Shown: positions 1-7,048 of the stretch, piece by piece | How the letters are laid out: each line of letters opens with the position of its first letter | Numbering within the stretch: the first letter of the stretch is position 1 | The notes under the pieces: generated by a model | Database searches by the model: none | What the model saw: only the letters and a program-made list of their open reading frames with translations | What the model was told of the DNA's origin: nothing | Source: an uncultured Amaricoccus sp. | Lineage (GTDB): Bacteria; Pseudomonadota; Alphaproteobacteria; Rhodobacterales; Rhodobacteraceae | DNA: 9,582 bases | NCBI RefSeq assembly: GCF_937858865.1 | Contig: NZ_CALLYO010000535.1 | Span: 1-9,582 of the forward strand | Direction: 5' to 3' | Translations under genes and position numbers: made by a program

Positions 1-909
1 CGGCTCCAGCTCCACGAAGGCGCCGTAGTCGGTGATGTTGGTGACGCGGCCGGTGTGCCTGGAGCCGATCGGGAACTTCTCCTCGACGGTGTCCCAGGGA
101 TCGGCCTGCAGCTGCTTCATGCCAAGGCTGATGCGCTGGGTCTCCTTGTTGATCTTGATCACCTGGACCTTCACGGTCTCGCCGATGTTCAGGATCTCGG
201 AGGGGTGGTTGACCCGCCGCCAGGCCATGTCGGTGACGTGCAGCAGGCCGTCGACGCCGCCGAGGTCGACGAAGGCGCCGTACTCGGTGATGTTCTTGAC
301 CACGCCGTCGATCACCTCGCCCTCGGCGAGACGCGCGACGATCTCGGCGCGCTGCTCGGCGCGGGATTCCTCGAGGACGGCGCGGCGGCTGACCACGATG
401 TTGCCGCGGCGGCGGTCCATCTTCAGGATCTGGAAGGGCTGCGGCATGTGCATGAGCGGGCCCGCGTCGCGCACCGGGCGCACGTCGACCTGCGAGCCGG
501 GCAGGAAGGCCACGGCGCCGCCGAGGTCGACGGTGAAGCCGCCCTTCACGCGGCCGAAGATCGCGCCCTCGACGCGCTCCTCCTTCTCGTAGGCCTTCTC
601 GAGGCGGTCCCAGGCCTCCTCGCGGCGGGCCTTCTCGCGGCTGAGCACGGCCTCGCCGCGGGCGTTCTCGACCCGGTCGAGGTAGACCTCGACGGTATCG
701 CCGATGGCGATCTCGGCCGGCTTGCCGGGCTGGCTGAATTCCTTGAGGTCGACGCGGCCTTCCATCTTGTAGCCGATATCGACGATGGCCTGTCCGGCCT
801 CGATCGCGAGCACGATGCCCTTGACGACCGTCCCCTCCTCGGGGGTCTCGAGCTCGAAGCTCTCGTTGAGGAGCGCCTCGAAATCATCCATGGTTGCCGT
901 AGCCGGCAT
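1..909 (-). CDS. rpsA: 30S ribosomal protein S1, 5' part only (runs off the window)
   Basis: This is the N-terminal 303 residues of ribosomal protein S1, which binds mRNA on the 30S subunit and helps start translation. Reading from ATG at 909, there are S1 (OB-fold) repeats at about residues 24-91, 111-178 and 197-266, and a fourth begins near 282 and is cut by the window edge. Repeats 3 and 4 carry the signature NITEYGAFVDL and NITDYGAFVEL. Alphaproteobacterial S1 is usually about 560 residues with six repeats, so slightly more than half is present; the loss is from the window edge, not a mutation. The start is supported by AAGGAG six bases upstream and by the typical N-terminus with MDDFEALLNESF. 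The gene follows cmk on the same strand after 103 bases, the usual aroA-cmk-rpsA order. Family assignment is secure. Confidence 0.97.
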   Translation of the reverse strand, partial: MPATATMDDFEALLNESFELETPEEGTVVKGIVLAIEAGQAIVDIGYKMEGRVDLKEFSQPGKPAEIAIGDTVEVYLDRVENARGEAVLSREKARREEAWDRLEKAYEKEERVEGAIFGRVKGGFTVDLGGAVAFLPGSQVDVRPVRDAGPLMHMPQPFQILKMDRRRGNIVVSRRAVLEESRAEQRAEIVARLAEGEVIDGVVKNITEYGAFVDLGGVDGLLHVTDMAWRRVNHPSEILNIGETVKVQVIKINKETQRISLGMKQLQADPWDTVEEKFPIGSRHTGRVTNITDYGAFVELEP

Positions 910-1012
910 GCAGTTCTCCTTGTGCGTGTTACGGGCCGGGCGGTTGGCTCCGCCGGTCTTGCAATTTGCGAATGCCCGCGAGATGGCCATGCCGCAGGCG
1001 TGGTGCAAGCCC
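910..1012 (-). other. cmk-rpsA intergenic leader with a GC hairpin
   Basis: This 103-base gap lies between the cmk stop and the rpsA start. On the transcribed strand an imperfect hairpin sits about 27 bases upstream of the rpsA start: GGCGG at 954-950 pairs with CCGCC at 943-939, and further C-G pairs are possible around a bulged C within 936-956. No U-run follows, so it is not a standard intrinsic terminator. I looked for a promoter; TTGCAC near the cmk end followed 17 bases later by CATCTC is the best candidate and is weak. A separate rpsA promoter or an S1-responsive leader is plausible but not demonstrated. Confidence 0.35.
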
Positions 1013-1636
1013 CTAGTCCCTGCGGATGCGGCTTTCCACGTAAGCGACGGCCTCTGCGACGGCCGCGTCTATAGAGAGATCCGTGGTGTCGAGCAAGAGC
1101 GCATCGGCCGCGGCCCGCATCGGGGCGACGTCGCGGCCGGCGTCGCGGGCGTCGCGCTGGCGGATGTCGGCGAGGACGGCGGCGTAGGAGGGGGCGCCGA
1201 GCTCCTTCTGGCGGCGGGCGGCGCGGGCGGCGTCGGTGGCGGTGACGAAGAGCTTGGCCTCGGCCTCGGGGCAGATGACGGTGCCGATGTCGCGGCCGTC
1301 GAGGACGGCGCCGCCCTCGCGGCGGGCGAAGCGGCGCTGGAAGTCGAGGAGGGCGGCGCGGACCTCGGGGAGGGCGGCGACCTTCGAGGCGGCCTGGCCG
1401 GCGCGGGCGGAGCGGAGGTCGGGGCGCTCGAGGTCGGCGGGGGTGAGGCGGCGGGCGAGTTCGGCCGACCAGAGCGGGTCGACGACGCCGCGGCCGTCCT
1501 CGAGCGCCTGCACGCCGACGGCGCGGTAGAGCAGGCCGGTGTCGAGATGGGCGAAGCCGAAGTGCGCGGCGAGGGCGCGGCCGATGGTGCCCTTGCCGGA
1601 GGCGGCGGGGCCGTCGATGGCGACGGTGAAGGGCAT
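1013..1636 (-). CDS. cmk: cytidylate (CMP/dCMP) kinase
   Basis: Cytidylate kinase transfers phosphate from ATP to CMP or dCMP in the cytoplasm, feeding CTP and dCTP pools. The 207-residue product has the P-loop GPAASGKGT at residues 9-17, the substrate-side [10 protein letters not shown] at 31-40, the family signature DGRDIGTV at 113-120 followed by [12 protein letters not shown], and the arginine-rich lid with RDARDAGRD at 161-169. It is shorter than the roughly 225-residue enterobacterial enzyme, as is common in Alphaproteobacteria, with nothing obviously missing. The ATG shares its A with the aroA stop (TGATG on the minus strand at 1638-1634), and there is no strong Shine-Dalgarno, so its translation is probably coupled to aroA. 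The stop is TAG at 1015-1013. It belongs to the aroA-cmk-rpsA cluster. Confidence 0.96.
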   Translation of the reverse strand: MPFTVAIDGPAASGKGTIGRALAAHFGFAHLDTGLLYRAVGVQALEDGRGVVDPLWSAELARRLTPADLERPDLRSARAGQAASKVAALPEVRAALLDFQRRFARREGGAVLDGRDIGTVICPEAEAKLFVTATDAARAARRQKELGAPSYAAVLADIRQRDARDAGRDVAPMRAAADALLLDTTDLSIDAAVAEAVAYVESRIRRD

Positions 1637-2976
1637 CAGCCGGTGAGCCTGGCGCCGAGGCAGCGCATGAGCTCGACGAAGCTCGGGAAGCTGGTGGCGA
1701 TGGTGGCGGCGTCGTCGATCGTCACCGGCTGGCGGGCGGCGAGGCCGAGGCAGAGGAAGGACATGGCGATGCGGTGGTCGAGCCGGCTGGCCACGGTGGC
1801 GCCGCCGGTCACGCCGCCCGGGCCGCGGCCGTGCACGATGAGATAGTCGTCGCCCTGCTCCACCTTCACGCCGCAGGCCTCGAGGCCCTGGGCCATGGCG
1901 TCGATGCGGTCGCTCTCCTTCACGCGCAGCTCGCGGATGCCGTGCATGGTGGTCATGCCCTCGGCGTTGGCGGCGAGGACGGCGAGGATCGGGTATTCGT
2001 CGATCATCGAGGCGGCGCGCTCGGGCGGCACCTCGATGCCCTTGAGCGGGCCGAAGCGGACGCGCAGGTCGGCGCAGGGCTCGCCGCCCTCCTCGCGGCG
2101 GTTCTCGAGGGCGACGCCCGCGCCCATCTCCTGCAGCGTGATGTAGAGGCCGGCGCGCGTCGGGTTGAGGCCGACCCCGGGGAGGGTGATGTCGGAGCCC
2201 TCGACGAGGAGGGCCGCCGCGACCGGGAAGGCGGCCGAGCTCGGGTCGCGCGGCACGGCGATCGTCTGCGGGCGGAGCTCGGGCTGGCCGGTGAGGATGA
2301 TCGCGCGTCCCTCGGGGGTCTGCTCGGTGCGGACCCTGGCGCCGAAGCCGCGCAGCATCCGCTCGGTATGATCGCGCGTCGCCTCCTGCTCGATCACCAC
2401 GGTCTCGCCGGGCGCGTTCAGCCCAGCGAGGAGCACCGCCGACTTCACCTGCGCCGAGGGCACGGGCGTCGCATACTGCACCGGCATCGGGTTGGCGGCG
2501 CCGGTCAGCGTGATCGGCAGCCGCCCGCCGCGGCGACCGCGCGCCTCGGCGCCGAAGAGGGCGAGCGGCTCGGTGATCCGCCCCATCGGCCGGCTGCGCA
2601 GGCTGGCGTCGCCGGTGAAGGTGGCGGTGATGTCGGTGGTCGCCATCGCGCCCATGACGAGGCGGACGCCGGTGCCGGAATTGCCGTGGTCGAGCACGTC
2701 CTCGGGCTCCTGGAAGCCGCCGATGCCGACGCCGTCCACCCGCCAGGTGCCGGTCCCGACCCGCTCGACGCTGGCGCCGAAGGCGCGCATCGCCCGGCCG
2801 GTGTCGAGGACGTCCTGCCCTTCGAGCAGGCCGCTGATCCGCGTCTCGCCGACGGTCAGCGCCCCGAGGATGAGCGCGCGGTGCGAGATCGACTTGTCGC
2901 CCGGCACCTCCGCCCGACCCGTGAGCGGACCGGAGGCTTCCGCCCGCATCGGTTTCGGCTCGTCATGCCCCCCCAC
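1636..2976 (-). CDS. aroA: 3-phosphoshikimate 1-carboxyvinyltransferase (EPSP synthase, class II type)
   Basis: EPSP synthase joins phosphoenolpyruvate to shikimate 3-phosphate, the sixth step of the shikimate pathway to chorismate and the target of glyphosate. The 446-residue product has [11 protein letters not shown] at 24-34, GNSGTGVRL at 98-106, [12 protein letters not shown] near 124-135, [39 protein letters not shown] and DHRIAMSFL. These match the class II group that includes Agrobacterium CP4. At the position where CP4 has alanine in GNAAT this protein has Gly101, as in sensitive enzymes. The GTG start at 2976 is preceded by GGAGG at a spacing of six bases, which favours it over ATG codon 10. 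A run of seven Gs begins at the last base of the start codon. The TGA stop touches the cmk start. Confidence 0.96.
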   Translation of the reverse strand: MGGHDEPKPMRAEASGPLTGRAEVPGDKSISHRALILGALTVGETRISGLLEGQDVLDTGRAMRAFGASVERVGTGTWRVDGVGIGGFQEPEDVLDHGNSGTGVRLVMGAMATTDITATFTGDASLRSRPMGRITEPLALFGAEARGRRGGRLPITLTGAANPMPVQYATPVPSAQVKSAVLLAGLNAPGETVVIEQEATRDHTERMLRGFGARVRTEQTPEGRAIILTGQPELRPQTIAVPRDPSSAAFPVAAALLVEGSDITLPGVGLNPTRAGLYITLQEMGAGVALENRREEGGEPCADLRVRFGPLKGIEVPPERAASMIDEYPILAVLAANAEGMTTMHGIRELRVKESDRIDAMAQGLEACGVKVEQGDDYLIVHGRGPGGVTGGATVASRLDHRIAMSFLCLGLAARQPVTIDDAATIATSFPSFVELMRCLGARLTG

Positions 2977-3054
2977 CCTCGTCCTCCGCCGCTGCGCTCG
3001 TTTCCGACCTCATACGGGATCGGCAGACGCCGGTCCATCGGCTCGCTGTCGCGT
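2977..3054 (-). other. trmB-aroA intergenic region with the aroA ribosome binding site
   Basis: This 78-base gap lies between the trmB stop and the aroA GTG. Its downstream end holds GGAGG, six bases before the start, which decides the aroA start. Further upstream a weak stem is possible: CCGATC and GGTCGG (allowing one G-U pair) flank an eight-base loop, at about 3023-3004. No U-tract follows. A short reading frame crosses the gap from 3038 into aroA in another frame; its low-complexity Arg/Gly/Ser composition gives no sign that it is coding. No clear promoter is visible, so read-through from trmB is possible. Confidence 0.4.
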
Positions 3055-3756
3055 TCAGTCCCGGCGGAAGGTCAGATACTGCGGCCGGCGCCCGGCGGCG
3101 AGCGCCTTGGCCTCGTAACGTGTCCCCGGCCAGCCGGGCCAGGGCGCGTCCTCGACCGACGCCACGGAGAAGCCGGGTGCGGCCGCAACCGCCTCGAGGG
3201 CGTGGCGGGCATAGTCGGCGATGTCGGTCGCGAGGCGCAATTCGGCGCCGGGCGCCATCGCGCGGTGGAGCTCGGCGAGGTTCTCCGGGCTCGCGAAGCG
3301 GCGGCGGTGGTGGCGCGCCTTCGGCCAGGGGTCGGGGTAGAGCAGGAAGACGCGCGCGAGCGCGCCGTCCGGCAGGAGCTCGATCAGGTCGCGCGCGTCG
3401 CCCGGATGCAGCCGGACGTTGGCGAGGCCGGCGGCGTCGATCCTGACCAGCGCCATGGCGACGCCATTGACGAACGGCTCGCAGCCGAGGAAGCCGACCT
3501 CGGGATGGGCCGCCGCCTGGTGCACGAGATGCTCGCCGGCGCCGAAGCCGACCTCGAGCCAGAGCGGGCGCCGGTCGGGGAAGAGCGGGCCGAGCGGGGC
3601 GCGGCCCGGGTTCTCGTCGGGCGAGACGCCGGGGATGCCGAGCTGCGGCAGCAGCGTGTCGAGCATTCGCCGCTGCGACGGCTTCAGCTTCTTGCCGTGC
3701 CGGCGCCCGTAGAGGTTGCGCCGCTGCCCCGGCGCCGCCTCGCCCCCGGTCTGCAT
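3055..3756 (-). CDS. trmB: tRNA (guanine-N7-)-methyltransferase, m7G46
   Basis: TrmB uses S-adenosylmethionine to methylate N7 of guanine 46 in the variable loop of tRNAs. The 233-residue product opens with the conserved RNLYGRRHGKKL (13-24). The SAM-binding motif I is LEVGFGAGEHL (67-77), the next acidic contact is CEP (92-94), and GDAR lies at 119-122. The hallmark YPDPWPKARHHRRR at 140-153 combines the catalytic-region aspartate with a basic tRNA-contacting stretch. TDIADYA (177-183) and TRYEAKALAAGR (212-223) complete the family pattern, and the length is normal. ATG at 3756 lies only 11 bases after the metK stop and lacks a clear Shine-Dalgarno, so translation is probably coupled to metK, which makes its methyl donor. 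Stop is TGA at 3057-3055. Confidence 0.96.
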   Translation of the reverse strand: MQTGGEAAPGQRRNLYGRRHGKKLKPSQRRMLDTLLPQLGIPGVSPDENPGRAPLGPLFPDRRPLWLEVGFGAGEHLVHQAAAHPEVGFLGCEPFVNGVAMALVRIDAAGLANVRLHPGDARDLIELLPDGALARVFLLYPDPWPKARHHRRRFASPENLAELHRAMAPGAELRLATDIADYARHALEAVAAAPGFSVASVEDAPWPGWPGTRYEAKALAAGRRPQYLTFRRD

Positions 3757-3767
3757 GGCGCGGCCGG

Positions 3768-4937
3768 TCAGACCGCCCTGGCGAGCGCCTCGGTCAGATC
3801 GGTCCGCTCCCAGGAAAAGCCGCCCTCGTTGTCGGGGGCACGGCCGAAGTGGCCGTAGGCCGAGGTACGCTGGTAGATCGGCCGGTTGAGCCCGAGGTGG
3901 GTGCGGATGCCGCGGGGCGTCAGGTCCATGACCTCGGCGACGGCTTTCTCGATCGCTTCCTCCGGGACCTCGCCGGTGCCGAAGGTGTCGGCGTAGATCG
4001 AGAGCGGCCGCGCCACGCCGATGGCGTAGGAGAGCTGCAGCACGCAGCGCGAGGCGAGCCCGGCCGCCACCACGTTCTTCGCGAGGTAGCGGGCGGCATA
4101 GGCGGCGGAGCGGTCGACCTTGGTCGGATCCTTGCCGGAGAAGGCGCCGCCGCCGTGCGGCGCCGCGCCGCCGTAGGTGTCGACGATGATCTTGCGCCCG
4201 GTCAGGCCGGCGTCGCCGTCCGGGCCGCCGATGACGAACTTGCCGGTCGGGTTGACGTGCCAGACCGTCTTCTCGGTCAGCCAGCCCTCGGGCAGCATCT
4301 CGCGCACGTAGGGCTCGACCATCTCGCGCACGTCCCTCGACTCCATGCTGGCGTCGAGATGCTGGGTCGAGAGCACGAGGCAGGCGACCTCGACCGGCTT
4401 GCCGCCGGCGTAGCGCAGCGAGAGCTGGGCCTTGGCGTCCGGGCCGAGGCGGGGCTCCGCGCCGCTCTTGCGCGCCTCGGCCAGCCGGCGGAGGATGGCG
4501 TGCGAATAGTGCAGCGGCGCCGGCATGAGCTCGGCCGTCTCGTCGGTGGCGTAGCCGAACATGATGCCCTGGTCGCCCGCGCCCTCCTCCTTGCCCTCGC
4601 CGGCGTCGACGCCCTGGGCGATGTGCTCGGACTGGCCGTGGATGTAGTTGTGGACGCGCAGGTTGGCCCAGTGGAAGCCCTTCTGCTCGTAGCCGATGTC
4701 CTTCACGCAGGCGCGGACGATCTCCTCGACCCGGCTGAGGATGCTGCCGGGGCCGCGCACCTCGCCGCCGACGATCACGCGGTCGGTGGTGGCGAAGGTC
4801 TCGCAGGCGACGCGCGCCTCCGGATCCTCGGCCATGAAGGTGTCGAGCACCGCGTCGGAGATGCGGTCGCAGACCTTGTCGGGATGTCCCTCGGACACCG
4901 ACTCGGAAGTGAAGAGGTAATCACTGCGACTGCTCAT
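3768..4937 (-). CDS. metK: S-adenosylmethionine synthetase (methionine adenosyltransferase)
   Basis: MetK makes S-adenosylmethionine from methionine and ATP, releasing phosphate and pyrophosphate. The 389-residue product has GHPDK at 17-21 near the N-terminus, the family signature GAGDQG at 119-124 and the phosphate-binding loop GGGAFSGKD at 262-270. An acidic stretch (DAGEGKEE) before GAGDQG is typical of alphaproteobacterial enzymes. I chose ATG at 4937 because the protein then starts with the usual short lead into [20 protein letters not shown] lies seven bases upstream. A TTG at 4988 is in frame but would add 17 unconserved residues and place an inverted repeat inside the gene. It lies downstream of an XRE regulator and just upstream of trmB. 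Expression is likely controlled through the 98-base upstream gap. Confidence 0.97.
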   Translation of the reverse strand: MSSRSDYLFTSESVSEGHPDKVCDRISDAVLDTFMAEDPEARVACETFATTDRVIVGGEVRGPGSILSRVEEIVRACVKDIGYEQKGFHWANLRVHNYIHGQSEHIAQGVDAGEGKEEGAGDQGIMFGYATDETAELMPAPLHYSHAILRRLAEARKSGAEPRLGPDAKAQLSLRYAGGKPVEVACLVLSTQHLDASMESRDVREMVEPYVREMLPEGWLTEKTVWHVNPTGKFVIGGPDGDAGLTGRKIIVDTYGGAAPHGGGAFSGKDPTKVDRSAAYAARYLAKNVVAAGLASRCVLQLSYAIGVARPLSIYADTFGTGEVPEEAIEKAVAEVMDLTPRGIRTHLGLNRPIYQRTSAYGHFGRAPDNEGGFSWERTDLTEALARAV

Positions 4938-4952
4938 CTCGTAATCCACCCA

Positions 4953-5000
4953 GGTTGACCGATCGCCACTCCCTACGCAGGGTCGCAAACGGGGTCAACC
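4953..5000 (-). promoter_or_regulatory. metK upstream inverted repeat: candidate operator/promoter or RNA leader
   Basis: A perfect 8-bp inverted repeat, GGTTGACC (5000-4993 on the minus strand) and GGTCAACC (4960-4953), flanks 32 bases and ends 15 bases before the metK ATG. Each arm is itself of the form GGT-N2-ACC. Two readings compete. As DNA, TTGACC (4998-4993) makes a good -35 box, followed after 17 bases by a poor -10, TAGGGA (4975-4970), with the second arm just downstream where a repressor could act. As RNA, the arms form a stem whose loop contains CCCT-GCGT-AGGG, and ACCC (4983-4980) could pair with GGGU (4951-4948) next to the ribosome binding site. SAM/SAH riboswitches are known upstream of metK in Rhodobacterales, but I do not see their GCUUCC/GGAGC pairing here. 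Confidence 0.5.
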
Positions 5001-5035
5001 GGAGTCGCCCGCCTCGCCGCTCGCGGCAGCGCCGG

Positions 5036-5404
5036 TCAGGCCGAATCGCCGCGGAGCGAATGCAGCAGCGCCAGCACCGACGCGCGGGTGTCGCTGTCGT
5101 GGATGCCGGCGAAGGCGTGGGTCAGCGTTGCGATCTCCTCGGTCAGCACCGCTTCGCTCGCCGAGACCGGCTGTTCGGACGCGAGGCCCTCGAAGAAGTA
5201 GCCGGGCGGCACCCCGAGGAAGGCGGCGATCTGGTAGAGCCGCCCGGCCCCGATCCGGTTCATGCCCTTCTCGTACTTCTGGATCTGCGAGAAGGTCACC
5301 CCCAGGTGCCGCCCCAGGCGTCCCTGGCTGAGCCCGAGGGCCTCCCGGCGCCGGCGTATCATGTTGCCGACGTGACGATCGATCTCGCTTGCTGACTTGG
5401 CCAC
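5036..5404 (-). CDS. XRE-family (Cro/CI-like) transcriptional regulator, PraR/PhrR-like
   Basis: This is a 122-residue DNA-binding protein with one XRE helix-turn-helix at about residues 14-69. It includes GLSQGRLGRHLGVTFSQIQKYEKG (24-47), in which TFSQIQKYEKG covers the recognition helix, followed by NRIGAGRLYQIAAFLGVP and YFFEGL. The C-terminal 35 residues (LTHAFAGIHDSDTRASVLALLHSL) resemble the tail of rhizobial PraR. From memory this family includes PraR (a repressor of quorum-sensing and surface genes) and PhrR, found near the lnt homologue actA in Sinorhizobium; the neighbourhood here agrees. GTG at 5404 is preceded by GAGGTGAG at workable spacing. Its own targets cannot be read from the sequence; metK and itself are candidates. 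The family has many paralogues, so I give no symbol. Confidence 0.9.
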   Translation of the reverse strand: MAKSASEIDRHVGNMIRRRREALGLSQGRLGRHLGVTFSQIQKYEKGMNRIGAGRLYQIAAFLGVPPGYFFEGLASEQPVSASEAVLTEEIATLTHAFAGIHDSDTRASVLALLHSLRGDSA

Positions 5405-5471
5405 CGGAACTCACCTCACCACATACGCACGGGCACCGGGCGGCGCGCGGCATGGATCGCCGCCGCACCCT

Positions 5472-5494
5472 GCCTGCGGATACAGGCCGCAGGC
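5472..5494 (-). terminator. strong hairpin between lnt and the XRE gene (possible terminator)
   Basis: On the transcribed strand GCCTGCGG (5494-5487) and CCGCAGGC (5479-5472) form a perfect 8-bp stem around a seven-base loop, 25 bases after the lnt stop. A smaller 5-bp stem, GGATC/GATCC (5515-5511 with 5502-5498), lies just before it. There is no U-run after the stem, so it may act as a weak or Rho-assisted terminator, an mRNA-end stabiliser, or an attenuator before the regulator. It lies within the 114-base gap 5405-5518, in which I see no gene and no convincing promoter. Confidence 0.5.
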
Positions 5495-5518
5495 CCCGGA
5501 TCGCTCCCCTGATCCCAG

Positions 5519-7048
5519 CTATCTGCGCAACTTTAGGAAAAAGCCACCGCTGCGCGGCCAGACAGTTAATCCGGCCAGCGCGACGATCAAAGTCAAGGTC
5601 CAGAAATCGCCGTGGCGAGCGTAGAAGGTCGGCTGTAACGGCGCAGGAAGCAGGGTGTCGAGCGCGCCCGTTTCACCAAGGCCGAGGCGCGCGACCACCC
5701 GGCCGAACGGGTCGATCATTGCCGAGACGCCGGTGTTGGCGGCGCGGGCCAGCGGCAGGCCCTGCTCGATCGCCCGCATCCGCGCCTGGGCGAGGTGCTG
5801 CCACGGCCCCGAGGCCTCGCCGAACCAGGCGTCGTTGGTGACCTGGACCAGCCACTCCGGCCGGCCTTCCGGGGCGCGGAGGCCGGCGGGGAAGATCGCC
5901 TCGTAGCAGATGAGCGGCAGGAAGGGCGGCAGGCCGGGCACGGCGACGAGGTGCGGCCCGTCCCCGGGGGTGAAGCCGCCGCGGGTGAGCGGCGCGAGCG
6001 CGGGAAGGCCGAGGCGGGCGATGGCGCGCTGGAAGGGGATGTATTCGCCGAAGGGGACGAGGTGGTGCTTGTCGTAGACCGCGGCCGGGGTGCCGTCGGG
6101 GTCGAGGACGGCGAGGGAGTTGAACCAGCGGTCGCCCTCGGGGGTCTGCTCGACGCGGCGGATGCCGAGGACGAGCCGGCCCGGTGCCGCGGCGGCCGCC
6201 GACTGGGCGAGGAGCTCGGGCGCGTGGCCGAGGACGAAGGGGACGGCGGTCTCGGACCAGATGGTGACGTCCGGGCGCGGCTGGGCGGCGGTGAGGGCGA
6301 GGTGGCGCTCGTAGAAGAGCTGCTCCATGCCCGGCTGCCATTTCAGCTCCTGGCGGGCGTTCGGCTGGACGAGGCGGACGAGGAGCGGGGTCTCGCGCTG
6401 CGGCGCGGGCTTGGCGAGGCGCCAGGCGCCCCAGCCCCAGCCGGCAGCGAGGAGGGCGAGGGCGGCGAGGAGGGCGCGGCGGGTGGCGAGCGCGGGCAGG
6501 AGGGCGGCGACCAGGGTAAGGAGGCCGAGGGCGAAGGGGCCGAGGAAGGCGGCGGTCTGCGCCACCGGGGTCTCGACCCAGGCGTAGGCGGGCAGGCCCC
6601 AGGGGAAGCCGGTCAGGACGCGGGAGCGGGCGTAGTCGGCGAGGGTCCAGAGGGCGGCGAGCAGGAGGAGGCGGGCGAGACCGGGGCGGCCGAGGGCGCG
6701 GGCGAGGGCGAAGGGGACGGCCCAGAAGAGCGCGAGGCCGCCGGCCATGCCGACGAGGGCGAAGGGGGCCATCCAGCCGTAGACCTCGGGCTCGACGAGG
6801 AAGGGCTCGACGATCCAGAAGAGGGCGGCGGCGAAATGGCCGGCGCCGGCGGCCCAGCCGAGCCAGAAGGCGGCGCGCGGGCGGGGGGCGGCGTCGAGGA
6901 GCCAGAGGAGAGGGGGGAGCGCGGCGAAGAGGACGATGGGCCAGGAGACGGGCGGCTGGGCCAGTGCCGAGACGGCGCCGCAGGCGACGGCCAGCGCCAG
7001 CCGCGCCGACGGGCCGAGGCGCGCGAGTCGCCGTTCGGGGGCGATCAC
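5519..7048 (-). CDS. lnt: apolipoprotein N-acyltransferase
   Basis: Lnt is an inner-membrane enzyme that moves an acyl chain from phospholipid to the N-terminal cysteine of lipoproteins, the last step of lipoprotein maturation. The 509-residue product has a hydrophobic N-terminal half (about 15-210) with several membrane spans, a periplasmic nitrilase-like domain (about 222-465), and a final membrane span near 480-500. The catalytic triad is complete: Glu266 in WSETAVPF, Lys327 in YDKHHLVPFGEYIP and Cys381 in ICYE. VTNDAWFG at 403-410 is also conserved. Length matches the family. GTG at 7048 directly follows the corC TAG stop, with only a weak GGAAG further upstream, so coupled translation is likely. 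Codons at the extreme 3' end are unusually A/T-rich (FFLKL). The Sinorhizobium homologue was named actA for its role in acid tolerance. Confidence 0.96.
   Translation of the reverse strand: MIAPERRLARLGPSARLALAVACGAVSALAQPPVSWPIVLFAALPPLLWLLDAAPRPRAAFWLGWAAGAGHFAAALFWIVEPFLVEPEVYGWMAPFALVGMAGGLALFWAVPFALARALGRPGLARLLLLAALWTLADYARSRVLTGFPWGLPAYAWVETPVAQTAAFLGPFALGLLTLVAALLPALATRRALLAALALLAAGWGWGAWRLAKPAPQRETPLLVRLVQPNARQELKWQPGMEQLFYERHLALTAAQPRPDVTIWSETAVPFVLGHAPELLAQSAAAAAPGRLVLGIRRVEQTPEGDRWFNSLAVLDPDGTPAAVYDKHHLVPFGEYIPFQRAIARLGLPALAPLTRGGFTPGDGPHLVAVPGLPPFLPLICYEAIFPAGLRAPEGRPEWLVQVTNDAWFGEASGPWQHLAQARMRAIEQGLPLARAANTGVSAMIDPFGRVVARLGLGETGALDTLLPAPLQPTFYARHGDFWTLTLIVALAGLTVWPRSGGFFLKLRR

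Noticed and set aside
55..1074. A 339-codon plus-strand open frame opposite rpsA
   Set aside because: Antisense to four clear S1 repeats and biased toward Leu/Asp/Ala/His, as expected from reverse-reading high-GC coding DNA.
2856..3038. A 60-codon minus-strand frame starting in the trmB-aroA gap
   Set aside because: It overlaps the start of aroA in another frame, is rich in Arg/Ser/Gly and has no clear ribosome binding site at its own start; the GGAGG there serves aroA.
1774..3858. A 694-codon plus-strand open frame opposite aroA and trmB
   Set aside because: It is a mirror of the real genes' codon pattern, rich in Ala/Arg/Gly/Glu with no recognisable domain, and it crosses gene boundaries and intergenic regions.
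3849..4958. A 369-codon plus-strand open frame opposite metK
   Set aside because: Antisense shadow of a highly conserved gene; composition is biased and no motif is visible.
4938..4988. A longer metK beginning with TTG at 4988
   Set aside because: The 17 extra residues do not resemble MetK N-termini, and the ATG at 4937 has a placed Shine-Dalgarno and gives a normal-length protein.
4995..5468. A 157-codon minus-strand frame overlapping the XRE gene
   Set aside because: It is the neighbouring frame of the XRE gene, with Arg/Gly/Pro-rich composition, and lacks any domain; the XRE frame has a clear helix-turn-helix.
6860..6930. G-rich runs on the plus strand within lnt as a G-quadruplex
   Set aside because: The G-runs are separated by loops that are too long for a standard four-run quadruplex, and they follow from Ala/Pro/Arg-rich coding on the other strand.
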